In this document: piece after piece, positions 7,917 to 13,907 of the stretch
How the letters are laid out: each line of letters opens with the position of its first letter
How positions within the stretch are numbered: the first letter of the stretch is position 1
Source of the DNA: UBA11524 sp963590165
Lineage (GTDB): Bacteria; Bacillota; Clostridia; Christensenellales; Aristaeellaceae
Direction: 5' to 3'
Assembly (NCBI GenBank): GCA_963590165.1
Contig: CAVANO010000025.1
Span: 1-21,768, forward strand
DNA: 21,768 nt
Translations under genes and position numbers: made by a program
The notes under the pieces: model-generated
Database searches by the model: none
Told to the model about the DNA's origin: nothing
Seen by the model: the letters and a program-made list of their open reading frames with translations, nothing else

Positions 7917-8152
7917 TTTTCCGCCTGCAGGCGATGAACAAGCGCCAGCATCGCATCGGTGCTGTTGAAATTCTCCGGCTCAATGTCAGCGGTGGTAATA
8001 TGCACGTCAAACGCATCGTCCAACCCGGCGATGATTTGCGTCAAATCAAGCGAATCAATCAACCCATCGTCAATCAGTGCCGTTTCCGTTTCGAAATCAA
8101 CGTCATCCTTGATTTCCTGCAGCACCTCAAGCAGCTTTTGCATTTCCTCCAT
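7913..8152 (-). CDS. dltC: Acyl carrier protein, DltC-like
   Basis: A 79-aa acidic four-helix carrier, the usual DltC/ACP length. The phosphopantetheine attachment site is S34 in GLIDSLDLTQ. It should carry acyl groups activated by ligase 1, and perhaps ligase 2, to the MBOAT protein. It is the first gene of the operon, whereas classical dlt operons start with dltX or dltA. ATG at 8152 follows GGGGG by about 10 bases; the second ATG at residue 4 is too close to GGAGG to be preferred. It is the only carrier gene in the window, so both ligases may share it. I saw no dltX-sized gene beside it. Confidence 0.88.
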   Translation of the reverse strand: MEEMQKLLEVLQEIKDDVDFETETALIDDGLIDSLDLTQIIAGLDDAFDVHITTADIEPENFNSTDAMLALVHRLQAEK

Positions 8153-8227
8153 AAGACAAAATCCCCCTTTAATTTTTTACGATTCCCTTTCAGCAGCGTC
8201 CCGTTTTCCCCGGACGGGGCGTTCGTG

Positions 8228-8276
8228 AAAAAGCACCGTACGGGGATGCGCAAGGAGGTGCGCATCCCCGTACGGT
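8228..8276 (-). terminator. 17-bp perfect stem-loop terminator with an anti-Shine-Dalgarno loop
   Basis: Arms 8235-8251 (ACCGTACGGGGATGCGC) and 8260-8276 are perfect inverted repeats. On the minus strand the stem is followed by GCTTTTT, so it ends transcription of the ABC ATPase gene. Its 8-base loop reads ACCTCCTT on the minus strand, identical to the 16S rRNA 3' tail, and AAGGAGGT on the plus strand. It lies 75 bases upstream of the dlt-like operon. I see no clear promoter between the hairpin and the carrier gene, so it may also act as an attenuator. Confidence 0.8.
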
Positions 8277-8324
8277 AGATCACGATGATGCTTCAATCAC
8301 ACTTGTTTCGTTAACATGGATACA

Positions 8325-8360
8325 CAAGGGGCTTTCCGATCGCCCCCTTGACCCCTTCGG
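8325..8360 (+). repeat. Dispersed GC-rich hairpin element, copy 3
   Basis: CAAGGGGC, TTTCCGATC, GCCCCCTTG, then ACCCCTTCGG. One base shorter in the left arm than the copy at 2069. It lies between the ATPase stop and the terminator hairpin, so it would be in the ATPase 3' untranslated region, as the reverse complement. Confidence 0.8.
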
Positions 8361-8414
8361 GGTGTACCCTCGGGTTGCAGCCTCCCATGTCAGTCGTTTT
8401 GATTGAAGGAAAAA

Positions 8415-9533
8415 TTATGCATTGATGCGGCTGCCGGTTTCGGAGTCGAAGAGGTGGAGCTTCTCCATGTTCGGGGTGAGCTTCAGTTCCTTCTCCACCG
8501 GCGGATGTTCCGCAGTGCTCTTGTAGACAACAACCTTCTCGCCCACGCGGACATAGATGAGGTACGCATCGCCCAGCGGCTCGATGGAATCAACGTGCGC
8601 CGGAATGACGTTCTCGTCGTCTTCCGCAATTTCGAGGTCGGACGGACGGATGCCGAGGTTGACCTGCTTGCCGACATAGGGCTGCACATCCGCCGTCATC
8701 TCGCTGGGCACGTCAATCTTGAAGGACTTGGCATCGAGCACCAGCTTGTTGCCTGCCTGCAGAACCGTGCAGGGGAAGATGTTGATCTGCGGCGTGCCCA
8801 GGAAGCCTGCCACGAACTCGTTCGCCGGATGGTCGTAGAGGTCGTTCGGCGTGCCCTGCTGCATGATGTGACCCGCATTCATCAGCACGATGTGATCCGC
8901 CATGGTCATGGCCTCGGTCTGGTCGTGCGTGACGTAAATGGTGGTGATGTTCAGCTGCTCCTGAATTTTCTTCAGCTCATAGCGAACCTGATCGCGCAGC
9001 TTCGCATCGAGGTTGCCCAGCGGTTCGTCCAGCAGGAAGACCTGCGGATCGCGCACAAGGGCACGGCCGAGCGCAACGCGCTGACGCTGACCGCCGGAAA
9101 GCTCTGCCGGGCGGCGGTCGAGCAAGTTCTCAATGGACAGCATGTTCGCCATGTAGTTGACGCGCTTTTCGATTTCTTCCTTCGGCGCCTTCTTGGTCTT
9201 GAGGGCGAAGGACATGTTCTCGCGCACCGTCATGTTCGGATACAGAGCGTATTCCTGGAACACCATGGCGATGTTGCGTTCCTGCGGCGGCACGAAGGTG
9301 GTGTCCTTCTTGCCGTTGGCGGCGGTCATGACCGTATCGCCGAAGCGGATTTCGCCGGAAACGGGATGCAGCAGACCCGCGATGCAGTGCATGGCGGTCG
9401 ACTTGCCGCAGCCGGAAGGTCCGAGGAACACGCAGAATTCGCCGTCCTTGACCTCCAGATTCAGCTTATCCAGCACAAAAGTCTTTCCCTTGTTATAGCT
9501 AACGCTCATGTCTCTGATCGAAATGGAAGCCAT
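8415..9533 (-). CDS. ugpC: Sugar ABC transporter ATP-binding protein (MsmX/UgpC/MalK type)
   Basis: A 372-aa cytoplasmic ATPase energising CUT1-type sugar importers. Walker A GPSGCGKST (38-46), Q-loop Q93 in FQEYALYP, signature LSGGQ (145-149), Walker B VFLLDE with E170, switch H203 (VTHD). The C-terminal part, from about 235, is the regulatory beta-domain typical of this family. The start at 9533 is preceded by AAAGG and follows an excellent promoter at 9580-9608; the longer open frame upstream crosses that promoter and is not used. The gene is transcribed separately from the permease operon. In Gram-positives one such ATPase often serves several importers, so it may power more than the neighbouring permeases. 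Confidence 0.94.
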   Translation of the reverse strand: MASISIRDMSVSYNKGKTFVLDKLNLEVKDGEFCVFLGPSGCGKSTAMHCIAGLLHPVSGEIRFGDTVMTAANGKKDTTFVPPQERNIAMVFQEYALYPNMTVRENMSFALKTKKAPKEEIEKRVNYMANMLSIENLLDRRPAELSGGQRQRVALGRALVRDPQVFLLDEPLGNLDAKLRDQVRYELKKIQEQLNITTIYVTHDQTEAMTMADHIVLMNAGHIMQQGTPNDLYDHPANEFVAGFLGTPQINIFPCTVLQAGNKLVLDAKSFKIDVPSEMTADVQPYVGKQVNLGIRPSDLEIAEDDENVIPAHVDSIEPLGDAYLIYVRVGEKVVVYKSTAEHPPVEKELKLTPNMEKLHLFDSETGSRINA

Positions 9534-9579
9534 GATATCTACGACCTTTCTGTGGAGGCAACGAGGCAGCGATGCCATT

Positions 9580-9608
9580 ATTATATGCCATCCGGTGGAA
9601 AATTGCAA
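9580..9608 (-). promoter_or_regulatory. Sigma-A-type promoter of the ABC ATPase gene
   Basis: On the minus strand, TTGCAA (9608-9603), a 17-base spacer and TATAAT (9585-9580). The start point would be near 9573, about 40 bases before the ATG. Confidence 0.8.
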
Positions 9609-9695
9609 GCAGACAATGTCTGTACTCTTTTCTGCCATCCTGTTTGTTACAAGATGCTAACCATTTGCAGGGGATTTCGCATCTGCGGACGCGAG

Positions 9696-9728
9696 CAGGG
9701 GCTTTCCGATCGCCCATGCACCCTTCGG
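9696..9728 (+). repeat. Dispersed GC-rich hairpin element, copy 4 (decayed)
   Basis: CAGGGGCTTTCCGATCGCCC followed by ATGCACCCTTCGG. The right arm is broken, so the hairpin is weaker than in the other three copies. It lies upstream of the ATPase promoter, about 30 bp from the CAGACGAAG array. Confidence 0.7.
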
Positions 9729-9759
9729 TTGCCATTTCATCTGGCAAATCATCGGAGAC

Positions 9760-9819
9760 CAGACGAAGAGATCAGACGAAGAAAGAGATCAGACGAAGGA
9801 AAAGATCAGACGAAGTCTG
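9760..9819 (+). repeat. CAGACGAAG array, second location
   Basis: Four CAGACGAAG units start at 9760, 9773, 9790 and 9807, separated by A/G-rich spacers. As in the array at 2194, only the last unit is the full palindrome CAGACGAAGTCTG. It lies in the 366-bp gap 9534-9899, which otherwise holds the ATPase promoter, the decayed hairpin element and the hairpin at 9838; no coding frame there is credible. Confidence 0.8.
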
Positions 9820-9837
9820 GGGAAACTTTATGGGGAT

Positions 9838-9886
9838 GTTCGGGAATGACCGGCGGCAAAGGAGGCGACTGCCGGTCATCCCGAAC
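9838..9886 (-). terminator. Hairpin after the second GH3 gene, with an anti-Shine-Dalgarno loop
   Basis: Arms 9838-9854 (GTTCGGGAATGACCGGC) and 9871-9886 (GCCGGTCATCCCGAAC) pair over 16 bp with one bulged base. It starts 14 bases beyond the stop of the upstream carbohydrate operon. On the minus strand no strong T-tract follows (ATCCCCATAAAG), so it may be a factor-dependent terminator or an mRNA-stabilising 3' end. The 16-base loop contains GCCTCCTTT on the minus strand. Confidence 0.55.
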
Positions 9887-9899
9887 GGGAAACGTGTTT

Positions 9900-11786
9900 T
9901 TACTCGCCGAAGGATGCGACTTCGATCCCGTAGCCGTATTCATACAGCGGATTCTCGATGTCCATCGGCAGATCCTCGCGCTGCGCGAGTACCTGATCCA
10001 TGGAAGCCGGAATCTGGAACGGCGTCTTGCCGGTGATGGCTGCTTCGCCGAAGAGCGCTTCCGCCACCGCTTCCGCGCCGCAGGTCACGCCCGGACGATA
10101 CGCCAGCAGGATGGTGTCGCAGGTCTCGGCAACAGGGGTCATCACGTACGCGCGGTTCATCAGCACCACCGCGATGACATTCGCGCCGGCGTTGTCCAAC
10201 GCCTGCATCAGCGCAACCTGATCTTCGGGGAATTCAAGCGTGTCCGCACCCCATTCCGGATCATGCGTGCCGCTCTTTTCGCCCAGGACGACCACGGCGG
10301 TCACACCCGTCAGGTCAGCAGGGATTTCCTCAGCCGTCGCGTAGTACGTCACGTTGTCCGCGCCAGCCTTGTTCTGGAATGCCTCCAGCAGCGTCGTGCC
10401 GGTCAGCTCCGTCGGGGACTTCGCCGTCCAGCCGCTGTTGAGGGCGCGCAGGTCGGTCGCCAGCTCGCCAGCCACCACGAAGGACTTGCCGGCAAGGGAT
10501 TCAGCATTTTCATACTTGACCAGCGTCAGGGACTTTGCAGCCGCTTCCTTTGCAACTGCCTTGTGCTCGGCGCTGCCCACGATTTCGGATGCCGCGTCAG
10601 CATCCACATACGGATTTTCGAAGATGCCCAGCTGGAACTTGGCAATCAGGATGCGGCGGCAGGCGTCCTTCAGACGGCTCTCGTCGACGCTGCTGATCAG
10701 CTGATTGGTGGAGCGCACGCCCGCGCCGCCCAGGATATCAGCACCCGCATTCGCCGCGCCCGCGAAATTCAGACCCCAGTCGGTCTGGATGAGACCTTCA
10801 AAGCCCAGCTGATTGCGGAGCAGATCCGTCATAACGACGGAGCTCTGGTCAGCGGAGTTCTCGACCGCGTCACCGCCCAGGTAGGGCACGGTGGAATAGC
10901 CGTAGGGCATGACCGCCGCGACGCCCGCCGCGATGGCAGCCTTGAAGCCGGCCAGATGCAGCTCCAGGGAATCCTCGGCGATGGTCAGGGGAGATGCGTC
11001 AACGCCGTTCTCCTGCGCGCCTGCGCCGGGGAAGTGCTTGACGGTCGCGATGACGGAGTTTTCAGACAGGCTGGAACCCTGCTGCAGCGACTGGACAGCC
11101 GCCACAATCAGCTTCTGCACAACTTCGGTATCCTCGGAGTACGTCTCCTGATTGCGTCCCCAGCGGGGGTCGGTCATCAGGTCAGCGTCAGGCGAAAGCG
11201 CCATGCGGATGCCGACCGCCATCAGCTCCTCGCGGAGCACGTTATTCAGGCGAGCCACGAGGTCTTCATCGTTCGCGGCGCCCTGGTTGAGCTGGTCGGG
11301 GAGGAACGTCGCGTCATTGATGAACGCGGCGCCGATTTCAGTATCCATGGAGAAGACGACCGGAATGCCCAGCGCAGAGCTTTCGGACAGCTCCTGAATC
11401 TCGTTCGTGCGCTCAGCGGCATCCTTCGCGCTGTCAAACACATACTCGTAAACAAGCGCGAAGCCCACGTTGTAGTCGGTAAACCAGCTGTCCTTCTTGG
11501 AGACGAGGGTGAGATGCACCATCTGCGACGCCATCTGGACAGGCTCCATGCGGCTGAGCAGGTCATCCGCGCGTTCTTCAGCGCTCAGACGCCAGTCCTC
11601 ATAGGGGTCAAGCTCGCCGTTATCGTTCAGATCCTTGAACTGATAGCCATCCACCTCGATGATATTCTTGACGCGCGCGCCAAGCTCGGGCTGGACGTAG
11701 GTTGTTTCTTCCGCCGAAGCCGGAAGTGCGGACAGCGCCAGCATTGCTGACAGCGTAACCGCTGCGATTTTCTTCAGGCTGATCAT
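9900..11786 (-). CDS. Secreted GH3-family glycoside hydrolase 2 (divergent paralogue)
   Basis: 628 aa. A signal peptide of about 25 residues ends LPASA-EE with no lipobox. Residues 52-63 (DLNDNGELDPYE) match an EF-hand calcium loop. The GH3 catalytic barrel follows: DPRWGR (206-211), VKHFPGAG (249-256) and nucleophile D336 in LIQTDWG. The second domain includes GTHDPEWGADTLEF. It is related to GH3 enzyme 1 along its length, but the usual MDxxHG block reads MDTEIGA (148-154), TPHNL is LPDQL, and the LLKNDGTLPL motif is lost. Substrate specificity has probably shifted. ATG at 11786 follows AAAGGAA; the gap after permease 2 is 27 bp. It is the last gene of the carbohydrate operon. Confidence 0.9.
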   Translation of the reverse strand: MISLKKIAAVTLSAMLALSALPASAEETTYVQPELGARVKNIIEVDGYQFKDLNDNGELDPYEDWRLSAEERADDLLSRMEPVQMASQMVHLTLVSKKDSWFTDYNVGFALVYEYVFDSAKDAAERTNEIQELSESSALGIPVVFSMDTEIGAAFINDATFLPDQLNQGAANDEDLVARLNNVLREELMAVGIRMALSPDADLMTDPRWGRNQETYSEDTEVVQKLIVAAVQSLQQGSSLSENSVIATVKHFPGAGAQENGVDASPLTIAEDSLELHLAGFKAAIAAGVAAVMPYGYSTVPYLGGDAVENSADQSSVVMTDLLRNQLGFEGLIQTDWGLNFAGAANAGADILGGAGVRSTNQLISSVDESRLKDACRRILIAKFQLGIFENPYVDADAASEIVGSAEHKAVAKEAAAKSLTLVKYENAESLAGKSFVVAGELATDLRALNSGWTAKSPTELTGTTLLEAFQNKAGADNVTYYATAEEIPADLTGVTAVVVLGEKSGTHDPEWGADTLEFPEDQVALMQALDNAGANVIAVVLMNRAYVMTPVAETCDTILLAYRPGVTCGAEAVAEALFGEAAITGKTPFQIPASMDQVLAQREDLPMDIENPLYEYGYGIEVASFGE

Positions 11787-11813
11787 CTTTTTGTTTCCTT
11801 TCCTAAATTTACG

Positions 11814-12707
11814 TCAGCTTGCCGTAACAGCACCGCTCATCTGACCGCTGATCAGGTACTTGCCCATGAAGATGTAGAGCACCAGCACCGGCAGCGCCAG
11901 AATCAGGGAACCAGCCATCTGGACGTTGAACTCGGCAGCCATGGTGCCGGCGAGTTCGTTCAGGGCGATGGTAGCGGGCTTGGAATCGTAGCCGCCCAGC
12001 ACCAGCGCGAAGAGCATCTCGTTCCAGATGGACGTGCACTGGAAAACAAAGACCGTGATGGTTGCGATTTTCGTGTTCGGGACAACAATCTTGCGGTAGA
12101 TCTGCCACACGCCGTTGCCGTCGATCATGGCCTGACGAATCAGCGCATCCGGCACGTCGGCGTAATAGCCGCGCATCATGACCGTGCACATCGGCATACC
12201 GAAGACCGTATGCACCAGCACCAGTCCCCAGACATTGTCATAGAGGTCGAGCGCGTTGATCGTCTGCAGCAGGGGAATCAGGATGGCCTGGAAGGGCAGG
12301 TAGGTTGCCGCGACCAGTGCAATGAAAAAGACGTTGTTCAGCTTGAACTTCCACTTGCTCAGGCCGTAGGCGCAGATGGAACCGAGGAAGACCGAGCCCA
12401 GCGCGCCGAAGATCGTCACGAACAGCGACGTCAGCAGCGGCAGTCCGAGTTCCTCCATCGCGCTTGCGTAGCCCTCAAGTGTCCATTCGGAAGGCGGCGT
12501 AATGGGGGTCGTGGTCATGACCTCGGTGTTTGTCTTGAAGGAAGTCATCACCGTGCCCCAGAAGGGCAGCATGTAGAACACCAGGAAGACGACCATGATG
12601 AGATAATACACGATATGCAGCACCGTCATGTGCCACTTCGGCTTGACCCGGACGGTCTGAGCCTGCTGAGCGGCTTTGCTGCGTTCAATGCTCGCATTGT
12701 TTTGCAT
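11814..12707 (-). CDS. Sugar ABC transporter permease 2 (CUT1, MalG type)
   Basis: 297 aa with about six membrane segments. The cytoplasmic EAA loop, which docks the ATPase, is VPDALIRQAMIDGNGVWQIY continuing to VVP (185-210). The N-terminus up to residue 25 is polar and cytoplasmic. Its MalG-type architecture complements the MalF-type permease 1, whose stop lies only 4 bp upstream. AGGAGG sits inside the 3' end of permease 1, so the two should be made together. Confidence 0.93.
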   Translation of the reverse strand: MQNNASIERSKAAQQAQTVRVKPKWHMTVLHIVYYLIMVVFLVFYMLPFWGTVMTSFKTNTEVMTTTPITPPSEWTLEGYASAMEELGLPLLTSLFVTIFGALGSVFLGSICAYGLSKWKFKLNNVFFIALVAATYLPFQAILIPLLQTINALDLYDNVWGLVLVHTVFGMPMCTVMMRGYYADVPDALIRQAMIDGNGVWQIYRKIVVPNTKIATITVFVFQCTSIWNEMLFALVLGGYDSKPATIALNELAGTMAAEFNVQMAGSLILALPVLVLYIFMGKYLISGQMSGAVTAS

Positions 12708-12711
12708 ACCG

Positions 12712-13746
12712 TCACTTCCTCCTGTTCGTCCAATATGTCAGCGGCAGAATCAGCACAAGCACCAGCGCCAGCAGGAAGCAGCTGATTGCCGCAGAGTATG
12801 CGAAGTTATTGTTCTGGAATGCCTCATTGTACATCCAAATCGGCAGCGTCCACGCGGACGAGGTCGTGTAGCCGACAAGGGAGACAATGAAGTCGAAGGA
12901 GCGCAGCGCGTACATCGCCAGGATGGTGATGCAGGAACCCATTGCACCCTTGAGCTGCGGAATGATCAGCTTCATATAGATGCGGGGCATATACGCGCCG
13001 TCCAGCTTTGCCGCGTTGATGATGTTCGTCGGGACGTTCTTGATCGCCGCAAGGAAGATGACCGCGACATAGCCCGAGAACTGCCAGACCATGGCAATGA
13101 TGACGGACAGCATGATCGTATTGTTCGATGATGCCCACATCAGGTGACCGCTCTTCATCGCTGCCGAAACATCCACGCCCAGAATCTGCAGGAAGGAGTT
13201 CAGCACGCCGCCGGACGGACGGTACATGTAAGCCCAGACCGTACCGGTTACGACGAAGGACAGCGCAAAGGGCAGCAGAATCAGCGTGCGGAAGACTGCC
13301 GTGCCGCGCAGTCCCTGATCCATGATCAGCGCCAGGCCGAGACCCAGCAGCAGGCACAGCGGAATCAGGCAGAACAGCAGCAGCGTGTTCCTGAGCGCCG
13401 GCCAGAAGGTATCGCTGGTAAACATTTTGACGTAGTTGCCGAAGCCGCCCCAGCCGTAGCTGGCTTCAAGCTCGCCGGCCTGCCAGTCCGAAACGGACAC
13501 CCACAGGTTCCAGCCCAGAGAAACGTAAACGAAGTAAATCAGCAGCGCCGCCGGAATGCAGAGCCAGATCAGCGGATGACGGTCGAAGAACTTCGTGATC
13601 GGTGCCGTCACTGCCGGCGCGAACCGCTTCAGCAGCAGCTGATACGCGAGGATCAGGGCGACAAGCACCATGCAGACGATCCAGAACGTATCGTTGGAGA
13701 ATGTCATGTAACCAAGGTTATCAAAAAATTCCGATATTGTTTCCAT
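12712..13746 (-). CDS. Sugar ABC transporter permease 1 (CUT1, MalF type)
   Basis: 344 aa. Hydrophobic segments lie at about 20-38 and 58-75, followed by the transport core from about 115. The EAA loop is VPTNIINAAKLDGAYMPRIY followed by KLIIP (238-263). Start at 13746: GGAGGG is followed seven bases later by ATG (METISEFF). A longer open frame upstream passes through an intercistronic hairpin and lacks a ribosome binding site. The extra N-terminal membrane segment is longer than in many CUT1 permeases, as seen in MalF-like members. Confidence 0.93.
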   Translation of the reverse strand: METISEFFDNLGYMTFSNDTFWIVCMVLVALILAYQLLLKRFAPAVTAPITKFFDRHPLIWLCIPAALLIYFVYVSLGWNLWVSVSDWQAGELEASYGWGGFGNYVKMFTSDTFWPALRNTLLLFCLIPLCLLLGLGLALIMDQGLRGTAVFRTLILLPFALSFVVTGTVWAYMYRPSGGVLNSFLQILGVDVSAAMKSGHLMWASSNNTIMLSVIIAMVWQFSGYVAVIFLAAIKNVPTNIINAAKLDGAYMPRIYMKLIIPQLKGAMGSCITILAMYALRSFDFIVSLVGYTTSSAWTLPIWMYNEAFQNNNFAYSAAISCFLLALVLVLILPLTYWTNRRK

Positions 13747-13788
13747 AGGCAGTCCCTCCATCAGCAATTGGGACAGACAGGAGATAGA

Positions 13789-13827
13789 CGGGGAAGAAGC
13801 TTCCTGTCCCGGGAAGCTTCCTCCCCG
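13789..13827 (-). promoter_or_regulatory. Intercistronic stem-loop between GH3 enzyme 1 and permease 1
   Basis: Arms 13789-13804 (CGGGGAAGAAGCTTCC) and 13812-13827 (GGAAGCTTCCTCCCCG) form a 16-bp stem with one mismatch and a 7-base loop. Neither strand has a good T-tract, so it is not a typical terminator. In the 161-bp gap after GH3 enzyme 1 it could protect the 3' end of the upstream part or reduce expression of the permeases, as intercistronic hairpins do in other sugar operons. Confidence 0.6.
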
Positions 13828-13907
13828 CGTTTTGAGAGGAGGCAATTATTTAGGCGATCCCGACGATCAGGTCTCGCAGCGCTAACGGTCTGTCCCCTGC
13901 CTATTCG

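Noticed and set aside
8153..8234. A promoter or dltX gene directly upstream of the carrier gene
   Set aside because: The A/T-rich stretch near 8170-8185 gives only poor -10 matches with no -35, and there is no room for a dltX-sized frame.
8403..11750. Very long plus-strand open frame (about 1115 codons) opposite the ATPase and GH3 genes
   Set aside because: It is antisense to two clearly recognisable genes and the intergenic repeats, has low-complexity Arg/His/Gln-rich composition and no family motifs. It arises from GC-rich codon use on the real strand.
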